A stretch of DNA of 63,439 bases from Asterionellopsis glacialis (GCA_014885115.2 WKLE02002177.1:1-63439), one strand, 5' to 3'. Positions 1 through 11,268 are shown, numbered from the stretch's first letter. The notes: generated by a model not told the origin, from the sequence alone. Numbers and translations: made by a program.

Positions 1-980
1 ATAGAAACACCGAATCCTGTATGATCCATGAACAACTTGCCGAAAAAGACGAAAGCGATATTTGCTCGGGGAATGATCAGGATTTCAACTATTGTGATTA
101 CTGGAGTGCATCTATCCGTGTCGTTACAATGTTGTTGGGAGAAGTCGATGAGACTGAATTTGAAGATGACAAGTTTGCAGCTATTTGCTTTTGCCTATTC
201 ATGTTTTTAGTGGTTATCCTCTTGGCAAATGTATTGATTGCCATTGTGACAGATTCGTACAAGGTTATTCAAGATACCCGTGCAGCTATTGTGTTTTGGA
301 CGAGTAAGTGACCTTTTTGCTTTCTTGGAGTTGTACGATATGTGAGATAGCATCCCTTCTAACATTTTTTTGTTCAATGTTACACATTACCCCCGCCCCC
401 TTTGTTAGATCGTCTTGATTTCGTAGCAGAGATGGATGCCATTTCGAGTGGACCATGGAAGGCCAAGGTAAAAGAAGCTTTGGGTCTCACTGCTACCGAA
501 CATAATTTTAACCGTAAGAAGAAGATTACGTTTGGTCAAGACTTTTGGATTAGGTTGATGGATCTTTTTGAAAGTGATGTGGAAAATCCTGGAATGATAT
601 CTGTTGAGTTTTGGTGTTACCTCTTCCTTCGTGTGGTGACAGCTATCTTTATCATTCCGGGATGGGTACTTCTCGGTTTGCTATCCTTTGGTTGGTTGTG
701 GCCTCCTCAAATCCGTGAACATTTGTTTACCAGTACAATTACCAAGCATAGTGAAATTGCAGAGGAGGACGAACTCCGTAAGCGTGCTGTAGAGAATCTT
801 AGGTCGGAAGTCAAAGTTCTCAAGGAAGATCTCATGCAGGAACTTGCGGTGGACAGATCACAATTGGTACAGTTGAAGTCTCAAATAGCAGAGCGCAAGG
901 CAGAAATTTCAAATGAAATGAAACATATCAAACGTATCATGACGATGCTGTTTGAGCAGCACTCCACTTTTGCAGAATAA
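1..980 (+). CDS. Cation channel (ion-transport/TRP-like), C-terminal part
   Basis: This is the 3' end of a gene whose start lies left of the window; the reading frame is open from base 3. Exons are <3-303 and 409-980; a GTAAGT donor at 304 and an acceptor AG at 407-408 join a split Asn codon. The first exon encodes a pore-region segment with acidic residues (LLGEVDETEFEDD) followed by a last transmembrane helix ending in LANVLIAIVTDSY, the S6-type signature of TRP/polycystin/voltage-gated cation channels. The second exon has a further hydrophobic stretch (about 625-700) and a charged C-terminal coiled coil (about 760-940). The likely role is plasma- or endo-membrane cation, possibly Ca2+, conduction. 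Subfamily and selectivity cannot be fixed because the S1-S5 region and any ankyrin repeats are outside the window. Confidence 0.75.
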
Positions 981-1205
981 GACGCGAAAACAAGGCGTCC
1001 TCAATCTGGTTTTACGGGGAGTGCTGTTTGGCACTTTTTAACATTTATATGTCTCATCCCTTGATGGCGTAATCCATATCATCATCATCATCAGCTCGTT
1101 GGGAGTAATATTCTAGTATCTTGATTATTGTTTTAAATGTTTACTACTTTGTTTGACTTTTTCAACTACAAAACTGATTTGTTGCTTTGGATCACAACAT
1201 GTACC

Positions 1206-3905
1206 TCAAATGAAAATGATAGTAACAACAAGTGCAAGAGGCATCCACATAGCACCCACGCAACGCAAAACATATCCACTGCTGGGGGCTGTAGGGCTTT
1301 CTGAAATAGACGTAGGTAGTGCTGAGGGTCCTGCAGAAGGTGCGAGTGTAGGATCTGGAGTAGGTAATTCGGTGGGTGGTCGTGTGGGTTCCTCAGTTGG
1401 ACCTGGCGTGGGTTTCACAGTTGGACTTCCAGTCGTAGGGGCCTTTGTCGGAGACTTGGTTGGGTTTTTGGTAGGAGAGGCCGTCGGTGCCTTTGTCGGA
1501 GACTTGGTAGGAGATTTCGTAGGAGAAGCAGTGACGGGTGCCTCGGTTGGTTCTGGAGTTGGTTCATCTGTGGAAGTAACCGTGGGAGAAGCAGACGGGG
1601 AGTTAGTTGGTTTTTTTGTTGTGGGTGCAATAGTAGATGGAGAATTCGACGGTGAAGCAGACGGGGAGTCTGTTGCAGGCACACCAGTAGACGGAGCATC
1701 CGACATCAAAGTGGGAGACGCTGTGGGTGAGACAGATGTTGGTTTTTCTGTCTCAAACAGCGGCGGTAACGTTGACGGAGCTAACGTTGGTGATTTTGTA
1801 GGCAATGTCGTGGGCGACTTCGTCGGTGATTTTGTAGGTGATGTCGTAGGCGACTTCGTCGGTGATTTCGTAGGCGTACCTGAATCGGCTAGGGCTGCAC
1901 CCCAAAGGATAGTATCAACACCATTCTTAAGCTGCACGATAACAATAAGATTATACGTGGTGTCGATAGCTAAACGGTAATTTCCACCACCATTCGTCTT
2001 GTCTGATTTCCAAGTTAGGCCACCACTGGCATTCCTCGTGATGATGTTGCCATCACCCTGGTAAAAGGTATAATGGCCACCACCCGCTCCTTTCTGTCCA
2101 TTTTCCCACACCAATTCTCCGTTTTTGGACAATTCAATGTTACCGTTGGGATTCTGATACAAGACATAATTTCCTGACTGCGACGTTACTCTGTCACCTC
2201 CATTCATTCTTCGATCAAAATTGAAGAGTAGGTCAAGGTTGGCAGACGGCGTAGCAGGCACACGTACGTGATACTTGATGTTCAAATAATCCCCGACAAA
2301 GGAATATCCATCATCTCTCCAGACTTGGTAGCAAATTCCAGCATACTGCTGACAAAAGTACATTCTGGACTTGTCAGGACTAAATCCAATACCTGTAGTT
2401 TCATCTGTAGGAGTCAGAGGATTGATCATTTCCAATACAGTAAAAAAGTTATGATTCATATCCACCTACACGATTAATAGTGAAACAGTATAAGGGAATA
2501 CCAACAAATATTCTCTTGAGTTTTAATTGTCATGAAAAATTACGGAAAAGTCACAACAAGTTTTCTGAAAGTAGATGCACACAAGAAACTAAACCATAGG
2601 TTGACTTACTCCCATGATACCAACTTTGGTATCCACATCCTCGGTAAAATACATGATTGGACGGTTACCAGCAAGATTTCTTTCTGTCCTATTCCCTTGC
2701 TGATCGTGGTGTGGTCCTAACAAATGAAGCATTTGGTCGGCATTGAACATCCTATCCAACTCATATTCTGCAACTCCATTATTATTACTTTCTTCTTCAC
2801 CTAATTTACGATCAGGCTCCATCCAAAAAATTTGATCAGGTTGTCCAATATCACCACTTGTAATAGTACTTGTAATTTGATACGTCTTCTTTTCCAAATC
2901 ACAATCAAATAACATCCTCATACTTTTACTCACAAAGTACAAATGTTTCTCCCTGCAATCAATACCCTCCACATATTGATAATTGGCTCTGGCAGATGCA
3001 CTTCCCTCATCCAAGCTGGTTGACCAACGGAAGGTTCCGGTAACAGGGTTTGTGGCATCTGGTTGTAACACGAGGTACTCATGAGTCCCGGCACCATGAA
3101 GGACATCCCAATTTAAAGCATCGGACGTAGGAGTAAATCGTCGAAGTGCACCTGCGACAGCATCTTCTGTGAAGAAGTATCGGTTCACCCCACCATCGAC
3201 TTTACTATCATCATATGTAAAGGATTCCCACATACCCGCACGTCTATTACCTTGTGCAGGATTTCTGTCGCCCAAGACAGTAAGTTGACTTCTGCCACCC
3301 CATGGGTCTACCTGTTTATTTATTTTTATTTACATTACACGATCAGATCAAAATAAATACAAAAAAGTGAGTTAATTCTCTACACTATATCATAATGATT
3401 GGCAAAACACGTTATATACCGGCATGTTTTCACCTACCTGCCAAATACCATCGCCTTCATAGGATTCTTCACAACTAATCCATGTACCCCATGGTGTGGC
3501 ACCACCTCCACAGTTTTTGGATGACCCATCCAAAATCATTTTATATTCAATAATATTATGATTTTGATCAAAGTAGATGGCTCCCACTCCACCATTGTTG
3601 ACAGTATTCTCCGAATTGGAGACATAGACATACCCCTTCTCCGGACCGTCTGGATGCGGAAAGCATGCACCAAAATCAGGATAACGATGAAAACGTGCAG
3701 AAGACTGTCCACCATTATCATATTGGACTGGTTGTGTGATGCGAGCAATGACACGCATATTCAATCCCTCCGACAACAAATATCCTTCCTTTTCGACCGT
3801 AAGAGAACCCGGCCTATACGTGATTGGTTGACCATGGACGACGACGCCCAAAGTCAACCCCAAAGCTAGAGCCTTCATCAGATAAGCAGCAGCATTCAAT
3901 ATCAT
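1206..3905 (-). CDS. PhoX/DUF839 phosphatase-like protein fused to B-lectin-like domain and PT-repeat stalk, putative GPI-anchored
   Basis: Three exons: 3905-3438, 3311-2610 and 2465-1206, giving 809 residues; both introns have GT/AG ends and are phase 0. I chose the ATG at 3905 because it opens directly into a signal peptide (MILNAAAYLMKALALGLTLG); an in-frame ATG 25 codons upstream would bury it. Residues about 30-440 are a PhoX/DUF839 domain: the family hallmark NCGGGATPWGTWISCEES is present, and the C-terminal blade TGIGFSPDKSRMYF is typical. Residues about 470-580 contain three B-lectin-like repeats (YVLYQNPNGN, YTFYQGDGN, YRLAIDTTYN). A PT/SPTKSPT stalk (585-785) follows, then an SSG site and an uncharged hydrophobic tail to the last residue, a GPI-signal pattern. 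Known PhoX enzymes are secreted Ca/Fe phosphomonoesterases. I infer an extracellular, wall-tethered phosphatase; activity is unproven and the lectin motif is degenerate. Confidence 0.8.
1281..1883 (-). repeat. Coding SPTKSPT/PT minisatellite-like repeat
   Basis: The third exon of the PhoX-like gene encodes about 200 residues of S/T-P-T-K/A/E repeats, purest at its N-terminal end (about 1800-1883) and degenerate elsewhere. Its antisense strand gives a long false VG-rich reading frame. PT stalks are common in diatom surface proteins, where they act as glycosylated spacers. Confidence 0.85.
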
Positions 3906-5029
3906 TGGAAGAGTGGTAATGCCTGAAGACTTCGATCGAGGCAAGCAAGAATAGTGATACCGATGGTCGGCAATGGGCAATCGTGGTCTTGTTGATGAGA
4001 AGTCAAAAAGAAGTGCGAGCGGTGTTTAAAAAACACACAAGGAAACTTCCAGCCACCAACCAACCAGTGTGCGGAACCTCTGATAATTTTTTTTTTGGTT
4101 GCGGATTATCACAGAAGATGTGCAGTCGTGTTATTTTCGTGTCCCATGCAGCTGTCAATTCTAGTACAAAATTACGACAATGCTACGATGGCAAAGAACG
4201 TCCATGAAGATTTGCAGATGAATCATCATGATAGGGCGTTCTCATTTTGGCTTTGTATGTTGTATTTCGTACGATCCTTACAGTACTGAAGGTTTACCTC
4301 GTAGTTAGTACTGTACCGGTATACCAGTTACAGGTAGTGTTGGAACGAAGTGGGAATCTTTTTTAAAAAAATGAAGGATTTACGTTGCAGTACAGCATCT
4401 ACTAAGTAGTATTTCATATTAAAAAATTTAGTACCATAAATTACGTATATTTGTATTAAGAAGACATTTTAAGAATGAGTCGACAAGACAAAGAAAACGT
4501 ACTTAAGGCAATTTTTATGTTCTACTTTGTTTGCTATTCCATGTCCGTGCCAACGCGTCATCAATCGGATTGCCAGTATGAAATTTTAGTGTTGTATCAT
4601 AATTTACAGGAATTAATGTCTATCGAGTCTTGTTCTTTTTTCCCCTCCGCCCACAAAAAAATTATATTATCTCCTCACCTTTTTTCTCTGACTCACTTGG
4701 AAAGAAACAGATAGTCAATATTCTGCAAACAACAAAATTTATAAAAAAATCTTAACTTTTCCCCTTCCCCAAATACATGTTCTTTGCCATCTTTTTCTGA
4801 CTCACAGAAAGGCTTAGAGAAGAAATTACAGTCAACAGGTTTGTTTTTAAATCTCTTTTTAATTTAAAAAAATGTCAATATTCTGCAAACAGCAAAATTT
4901 ATAAAAAAATCTTTATTCCCAAAATACGATTCTTTACTACCTTTTTCTGAGTCACAGAAAGGCGTCGAGAAGAAATAACAGTAAACAGAGTTGGTTTTAA
5001 AACACTTTTTTAATTTTGAAGAAATTATA
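3906..5029. other. Intergenic region with no supported gene
   Basis: This stretch lies between the start of the PhoX-like gene and the 3' end of the RRP6-like gene. Short ORFs here (for example 4475-4714) have no recognisable protein features. It contains the GTAC-rich motif near 4305-4330 and the direct duplication listed separately. Confidence 0.7.
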
Positions 5030-5030
5030 T
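4713..5030. repeat. Direct tandem duplication, about 160 bp unit
   Basis: The sequence starting GTCAATATTCTGCAAACA at 4713 recurs at 4873. Matching blocks follow in the same order: AAAATTTATAAAAAAATCTT, then TTTTTCTGA(C/G)TCACAGAAAGGC, then GAGAAGAAAT(T/A)ACAGT. A partial third unit (TTTTCTCTGACTCAC) precedes the first copy at about 4682. The array sits directly downstream of the stop codon of the RRP6-like gene (5030), so it may be part of its 3' region. Confidence 0.85.
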
Positions 5031-7540
5031 TACTTTTTCTTTCCTCGCATGCTTGTTACGACAACAATCGCACCAACAGTCAATATGGCCGTCACACCAA
5101 CTCCAATAGCAAACGAATTTGTATTCTCAGATAATATCGTACGACGACTAGGATGAGACTTGTTACTTTCTCCATTTACATGATCTGAAAGATCTCTTTG
5201 TATCCGACGATCTTCATAGGATGGTACAACGGGGAACTTTGTTTCTCCTGTCACTTTGGTTAAAGCTTTTTGAACAATGGAAAGTAATTCACCAACATGC
5301 CCTAATGATTCATCTTCCAATAGATCAGGAAGAAAGTAGGTAATCCGTCTCAAAGACCATATACAGGTTGGTCGTTTATTGGCAACGGACACCAAGAAAT
5401 CTAGCGAGCATACAAAATCAACCAATATACCCTCCTTTTGGGCTGCATTTGTACGCCATGATACAAGTTGTTCATACAATTCCATATGAAAATGTGTCCA
5501 TTCAATTTTACCAGTTGTGGCAGCACGTTTCATTATTTGTACCAATGCTTTGCATTTGAATGGATTTTCAGTTTTACCCTTCCATAAATCTAAACATCTT
5601 TGTTGACTCACGGTAATCACTCTCATCAAGGAAGCATGCATACGTAATTCCTTTGCACCATACACTGAGCGTATTTGAGGTTTCGATTCATCTTCATCGG
5701 AACCAGCTGTGTAGTACCCATCTTCATTCGACGTTGATGATTCTGCTGTTGCATTATCAAAGGCATCACCAAATTCATCATTTTCACCACCATCGCCATC
5801 ACCTCCCTCCTCCTCTGCATGTTTAATGGATCGGAACGTGGCTGCCAATGCATTCGCTACAAGTCGTGCTTCTTCTTCTTGCATAGACCCAGCTGTATCC
5901 CATAACTTTTTTCGTGTTAAATCACGAATCATTAATTTTCGTAATTGGACTAGGTAATGTACATCGGATCGACCATACCGTATCATGGGTTCTGTCAAGG
6001 GCCGTTGTCTCCAATCTGTTCTTTGATAGGTTTCTTTCAATAATTCATATTCTTCACTATTGGCAAGTCCATAATGCTTACACACCGAAGCTAACCCGTG
6101 TCCCTTTAAACGTAAAATCTTGGCTGCTTCATGTGTATCAAATGCATTAACGACAAATATACCAAAATCTCTATGCAAGGATGGACAATCCATCCCACCA
6201 ATGGCATGGCCAATTTTACAGATTGATGCATCTGCAAACAATGGACGTAACAATGACACACAATCCCAAACACCAGGGGCAAGAACATCAATGACATAAT
6301 CTTTACCCACATCGGATGTGACTTGTAACAAACATCTTTTTTTTCCCATATATAATGGAAAGAAGAGTTACAGAAACAGAGTGAGATGGTAGATGATCAA
6401 TTTAATAACAATATCAATTCATACTTTTTTACACACAACCAACAGAAAACATTTGTCTTGAGCTTTACAGAACTTTCAAACTTACGTGATTTGCATATAT
6501 TTTGACTTGTTATACATTTCTAAATCAAATCCAATTTCAGATGGATGAGCGTTCCTTAGTTCTTCCACACATTGATGCATTTTATCCGCTGTATCCACCA
6601 ACATCCAAGTAGCATCATCCTCATTGTTTCCTTCTGACATGGTTGTTGGTGGGTCAACCGTCGAAAGGTCTTTATCGATAATTTCTTCAAAATCAATACC
6701 ATCATGTGCATCACGTAAACATAATCCTGGTTGATCAATCAAACGTTCAATGGTTTCCTTACCCTTTTTCGTTTCTTCTTGAACAAATACTGTAGGAATA
6801 TCATTAGTATTTGGATTTGACGACACAACGCCATCCTTCTCCAGACTATCATGATCTGTACGATTATACCATGGTCGACACGTACGGATAGGAATAAGAT
6901 TGACTGGAGCATCCTCTAAATCTTTGACATATTTAAATCCATCTTTATGAATTGAAATCACAACATGACGATCATCACCATATCCAGCACCACAATGAAA
7001 CAAACCCACATCCACACATAATTCATGTATAGTACGTCGTTGTTTATTTGTAAATGTACTCGGCAAGGACAAAAAGGGAAGCGCCAAGGTTCCATTCGTT
7101 AAGGATGGACAAATATGTTTACCAGCAATTAAAACACCACCCTTACCGTCATTACCATTTTCCTCTGGTGTCCATTCCTCCATATTCATATCCATCATTT
7201 CATGATGATTAGGATTAATACCAAGATTTTCATTATACTTATCAGGAAAACATATACGTTCTGCACCATGTAGATAAGCTGTTAAATATCCAGTCAGACG
7301 TGCTGTATCAACTTGTGAAAATATACCATGCTGTTGTTGTTCTTGTTGAGATTGATTTTGTTTGTTTCGAGTCGTGTTTTTACGCTTTGGAGTTAGATTC
7401 TGATCTTTTTCATCCGAAGAAACACCCTCCTTGTCATTGTCATCAAAAGTTGATGATGATGAAATGAGTCCACTACTATCGCTTGTTGTTGCACTATCTT
7501 TACGGCTATAATTACGCCGTTTCCGTCTCCATCTACCCAT
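5030..7540 (-). CDS. RRP6-like 3'-5' exoribonuclease with R3H and HRDC domains and a C-terminal transmembrane anchor
   Basis: Two exons, 7540-6486 and 6335-5030, joined in phase 2 to give 786 residues. The donor is GTAAGT; the acceptor is the first AG after a pyrimidine-rich tract, within an A-run. Residues about 154-205 look like an R3H domain (LPSTFTNKQRRTIHEL, with R-x3-H at 168-172). The DEDDy exonuclease core is intact: D339 and E341 in IGFDLEMYN, D401 before the RDFGIFVVNAFDT block, and Y472/D476 in YGRSDVHYL. The C-terminal half has an HRDC-type domain (LVSWRTNAAQ...KRPTCIWSL). The last about 26 residues are a hydrophobic helix (761-781) followed by RGKKK, the layout of a tail-anchored protein. 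Family members trim RNA 3' ends with or beside the exosome. The membrane tail suggests a cytosol-facing organelle surface rather than the nucleolus, which is inference. Confidence 0.85.
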
Positions 7541-8328
7541 CGTAAGCTATACTTTCAGAGTTGATGTTTGTTGTTGCTGTGCTCTGAGACGTTGAGTAGT
7601 ATAAAATGAGTAATGATGATGATGTGTTATTGCTGTGTGTCGTGGGTGGTCATTACTCTCTCTCTAGCTAGGGAGAGAAAGGAAAGAGCGCACCAACAAA
7701 AAAAACTCTCAAGGACAAAATACTACAGTACAGGAGATACGTAGAAACCTACAGTGGAATCGTGCCTTTTTTTGGATTTTTTTGTATGCCTGACTCGGAT
7801 TCGAATTGAATCAAACTACATAATCATTATTTTTGCAACTTTCACAAACAGCATAATAGGAATGAGGATAATGGTACGCCCCACCACATGCAAAGATCTC
7901 GTCTCCTTGCGGATCTTGCAACAACTTTCTTCCATCTACTTACTAGAAGGACACATTATTTATTGGCATTCGCACTTTCCCATAAATATAATAATATGTA
8001 TTGTATGATTTTGGTTTGTTTCACATTAATATAGTTTCACCATTACTCTCCGTAGGAACAACAAGAAAGTAGTCTGATGATTCTAAAGTCCCGCCTTTCG
8101 ATGAGATCCTGAGTTATCATGGGATTTGGAAAGAAATTATTATTTGGAAAAACTAAGGCACTCTGTAACCCAAGAAATTAGTGTACCTGAAAAATATATT
8201 GTACCTGGTACCAGTAATTTTTCGTAAGACAACAATTTTTCAAAATATTTATTATAATTTTGTAAACCTTTTTTTGTTTTGGTCTTCGTTCCCCATCTTT
8301 CGTTCAAATGTCAAACTATTATAATTAT
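7541..8328. other. Intergenic region with no supported gene
   Basis: Upstream of the RRP6-like gene and downstream of the nucleoporin gene. It holds an ATGATGATG microsatellite near 7610-7625, a CTCTCTCTAGCTAGGGAGAG near-palindrome near 7656, and a GTACCTGGTACC element near 8200. The 84-codon ORF at 7754-8008 has no supporting features. Confidence 0.65.
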
Positions 8329-10248
8329 TTAGCGCCGACGACCACCTCGTGATTTACCTTTAGGTTTGGTTGGTGTTGCCACACTGTTTCCAAAAGAAAA
8401 CGGTGCCGTGCCCGGTGCCGCTGGTGCTGGAGCAGCGGGTGTCGCTGCACCAAAAAGACCTCCTCCTGCTGCTGGAGCAGGAGCTGCTCCACCAAAGCTA
8501 AATCCTCCACCACCTGCTGGCGCAGGCGCTGCTGGTGCAGACCCAAATAGGCCACCACTAGCTGCTGGCGCAGGCGCTGCTGGTGCAGGTGCAGACCCAA
8601 ATAAGCCACCACCAGTTGCAGGACCAGCTGGTGCAGGCGCAGATCCAAATAAGCCACCACCAGCTGCAGGAGCAGGAGCAGGCGCAGATCCAAATAAGCC
8701 ACCACCAGCTGCAGGGGCAGGTGCTGTTGTACTTCCAAAGATTCCACCACCTGCTGCAGGGGCAGGTGCACCAGGTGCTGCTGTTGCAGTTGGAGCTGCT
8801 ACTATATACTGCAGACGCATTTGTTGTTCCATACGAAGTTGACGTTGTGCTTCTTCCATTTCAGCTTTTTGTAAAACATTTTCACCAGTTTCGTACTGAC
8901 TATACTTAATACGGAGCTGTTCCATACGGTCATGAATCGATGCGACAGACCCAGCCACTCGGAAAAACACTTGTGTTTGTAATCGGACAATGGAGGCAAT
9001 ATCATCTGAAGCGCCACGTCCTTCCTTTAAAGCCTTTTCAGATTGTACCAATTGATGTTGAAGTGAACTAACTCCATCAAGCAAGCTGCGCAGTCTCGAT
9101 TCCATATCCTCTAGAACTTGCCACAAATAAGGACTGGGAATTCGTTCTACTCTATCGACAGTTGCGGCCTGTTTATCAAGCAATTTTTTTAACTCATTTT
9201 GAACCCGTGGATCAGCTTTATTGGCATCGTTCTTTTCATCTGATGACTTAAGCTTTACTCCGCGTCGTGCCGCCAGTGCCTCGATGGGCCATACGCCATG
9301 CATGACAGCTTGTGTCGTAGATGTTTCACATTTTTGACGCAATGTCATTGCCTCAGTCCGATACGTTTCCAGCGTTTGCATGAATTCTTGTACCTTCCAT
9401 TTTAAAGCTGCTAGTTGTGCAATTAGTGTTCCATCATCTGCAACACCTACCCCAGCAGCTGCATCTGCTGGAGAGGACGGTGACGTTCTTTTTTCTTTAC
9501 TAATATCACCATCATGACGCAACAATGCAGGCGCCATAGTTTCTACTTGCATCATAGTTTTTCTATGAGTCATAATCTTTTGATATATCGCATCCAAGGC
9601 CTGTTTTGCTTGCGGTGGCAAGGATGTGTACGGTGTTTGCCCTGAAACTACAGAACCAGGGATTCCACCACCAAATGCACCGGGCGCTGGGGCAGCAGGA
9701 GCTGTAAGGCCAAATGCACCAGCCGCTGGGGCAGGTGTAGTACTTCCAAAGAGACCACCTCCGGCTGGTGCAGGTGCTGGAGCACTACCAAATAGACCTC
9801 CTCCAGCTGGTGCAGGTGCTGGAGTACTTCCAAAGAGACCTCCTCCAGCTGGTGCAGGTGCTGGAGTACTGCCGAATAGACCTCCTCCAGCTGGTGCTGG
9901 TGCTGGAGTACTGCCGAATAGACCTCCTCCAGCTGGTGCAGGCGCCGGTGCACTACCAAAGAGACCTCCACCGGCAGCAGGTGCGGGTGCTGCTGCTGGT
10001 GTGGATCCAAATAGAAGACCAGCAGCAGCAGTGGACGATGTAGTTGCTGATGAACCTCCAAAGGAAAACCCACCACCGGCTGCTGGAGCCGGTGTGCTAC
10101 CGAATGAAAACCCACCACCGGCTGCTGGTGCCGGTGCCCCCGGTGCTGGAGCCGGTGTAGCACCGAATGAAAATCCACCACCGGCTGCTGGAGCTGGTGC
10201 TGCCGCACCAGGCGCCGCTGGAGCTGGAGCTCCAAATGTAAACCCCAT
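8329..10248 (-). CDS. FG-repeat nucleoporin of the Nup62 complex (Nup58/Nup49-like)
   Basis: A single exon of 639 residues starting at the ATG at 10248. Residues 1 to about 200 are GGGFSFG/GGGLFGS repeats separated by P/A linkers, and a second GLFG block spans about 490-620, ending in a basic tail (KGKSRGGRRR). The middle (about 210-485) is coiled-coil, with the sequence VFFRVAGSVASIHDRMEQLR and KYSQYE placed as in the C-terminal helices of metazoan Nup58. The FG parts form the permeability barrier in the central channel, and the helices are expected to trimerise with Nup62 and Nup54. FG blocks on both sides of the coiled coil favour Nup58 over Nup62 or Nup54. The pure P/A-G repeats produce long false ORFs on the other strand. 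Confidence 0.85.
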   Translation of the reverse strand: MGFTFGAPAPAAPGAAAPAPAAGGGFSFGATPAPAPGAPAPAAGGGFSFGSTPAPAAGGGFSFGGSSATTSSTAAAGLLFGSTPAAAPAPAAGGGLFGSAPAPAPAGGGLFGSTPAPAPAGGGLFGSTPAPAPAGGGLFGSTPAPAPAGGGLFGSAPAPAPAGGGLFGSTTPAPAAGAFGLTAPAAPAPGAFGGGIPGSVVSGQTPYTSLPPQAKQALDAIYQKIMTHRKTMMQVETMAPALLRHDGDISKEKRTSPSSPADAAAGVGVADDGTLIAQLAALKWKVQEFMQTLETYRTEAMTLRQKCETSTTQAVMHGVWPIEALAARRGVKLKSSDEKNDANKADPRVQNELKKLLDKQAATVDRVERIPSPYLWQVLEDMESRLRSLLDGVSSLQHQLVQSEKALKEGRGASDDIASIVRLQTQVFFRVAGSVASIHDRMEQLRIKYSQYETGENVLQKAEMEEAQRQLRMEQQMRLQYIVAAPTATAAPGAPAPAAGGGIFGSTTAPAPAAGGGLFGSAPAPAPAAGGGLFGSAPAPAGPATGGGLFGSAPAPAAPAPAASGGLFGSAPAAPAPAGGGGFSFGGAAPAPAAGGGLFGAATPAAPAPAAPGTAPFSFGNSVATPTKPKGKSRGGRRR

Positions 10249-10875
10249 TTTTACTTTGTATTTCTTTTTTCCCCGATAGGTTTCAGTTGATCTTTTGTGT
10301 TCACTTTATTGTCGTGTTCAGCTTCAAATGGGGACCAATATTGCTGTTGTCTTTTTGTCTCTGGGTGTCGTTGCTGTTGTGATGCGAGGATTTGCATATA
10401 AATTTGATCGACAACTTCGATCGAGAGATGGGGTTGTTTGATTTTGATTTTGAAAGTCCGCGCGCGCGGAGGGGCGAGTTGAGAGGAGTCGAGTATGCTC
10501 AGTCGGTGGGATGGACAGACTAACATGTGCATATCGAGCCCGCCGATTACCCTATATTTAGCTCGGGCGACCCGTTATCTTTGCTTGATGACTGTTTTAT
10601 GGAATAATGGCAGCGGCGAGCGAAATCGAATGGAGACGAGGAAACAAGTAGGAAACACCACACGAACGAAAAAGAGAAATCCGCGAACGCGATTGGTGTC
10701 ACAGATCATTTTTCACGAAACACTTTCTTCGAACTCTTCATTCTTGCCTGGGAAATCTGCTCACAGAGAAAGACAAAATATCACAACATAATACTTTTTA
10801 CTTCTATTGTTTAGAGACTTATTATATTTCCAACGATTGAAATCGAAGACTTGTCTGCAGAAAAATAGAACAAAA
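10249..10875. promoter_or_regulatory. Divergent promoter region between nucleoporin and SH3BGR-like genes
   Basis: The 627 bp separate two start codons facing opposite ways (10248 minus, 10876 plus), so both promoters must lie here or overlap. A GC-rich block with CGCGCGCGG sits at about 10460. No TATA box or known operator could be assigned. Confidence 0.55.
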
Positions 10876-11268
10876 ATGGCTGATCAAAAGAAATTACTCG
10901 TTGTTCTCATTTCCAAGGGTGTGACTGATAGACAACAAGCTTCGAATCAAGATAGGGCTTTATTTATACTCAAAGCTAATAAAACACCCTACCACACTGT
11001 GGATGGGATGGATCCAAATGAACGAGAACGTCGAAATCAATTATTTGCGATTTCTAAAATTCGTGGTAATTATCCACAATTCTTCTTCATTCATCAAGAT
11101 GGATCAACTCATTTTATTGGAAATTTTGAAGAAATTGAAAACGTCAACGAAACATCGAATTTGCCGAAAGACGTTCTAGAACAAAATCCAAATATCTTGA
11201 CATGGGAAAGAGTATTTGGAAATGTAGTTGAAAATTTTGGAAAAGAAAATGTAACCTCTAAAGGGTGA
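10876..11268 (+). CDS. SH3BGR/glutaredoxin-fold small protein
   Basis: A single exon of 130 residues. The open frame extends upstream, but the first ATG is at 10876 with an A-rich context (CAAAAATGGC). The protein starts KKLLVVLISKGVTDR and contains the cis-Pro strand YPQFFFIHQDGST, the pattern of the SH3BGRL branch of the thioredoxin fold. There is no CxxC/CxxS catalytic motif, so a redox role like that of glutaredoxin is unlikely; the family is usually regarded as protein-binding. A clear paralogue with a membrane anchor lies at 31763-32808, sharing LISK, the RRN(Q/E)L block and the PQFFF(I/V)H strand. This copy has no signal or membrane segment and is expected to be cytosolic. Confidence 0.75.
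   Translation: MADQKKLLVVLISKGVTDRQQASNQDRALFILKANKTPYHTVDGMDPNERERRNQLFAISKIRGNYPQFFFIHQDGSTHFIGNFEEIENVNETSNLPKDVLEQNPNILTWERVFGNVVENFGKENVTSKG

Noticed and set aside
1153..1980. 275-codon plus-strand ORF with VG/DFVG repeats
   Set aside because: It is the exact antisense of the PT-repeat stalk; the minus strand has domain support and the plus strand does not.
4475..4714. 79-codon plus-strand ORF
   Set aside because: Low-complexity, AT-rich, no features; next to a tandem duplication.
7754..8008. 84-codon plus-strand ORF in the gap upstream of the RRP6-like gene
   Set aside because: Hydrophobic run from AT-rich DNA, with no conserved pattern.
8366..10279. Plus-strand ORFs rich in PPPAGAGAG opposite the nucleoporin
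   Set aside because: Antisense of the FG/PA repeats; repeat codons keep the opposite frame open.
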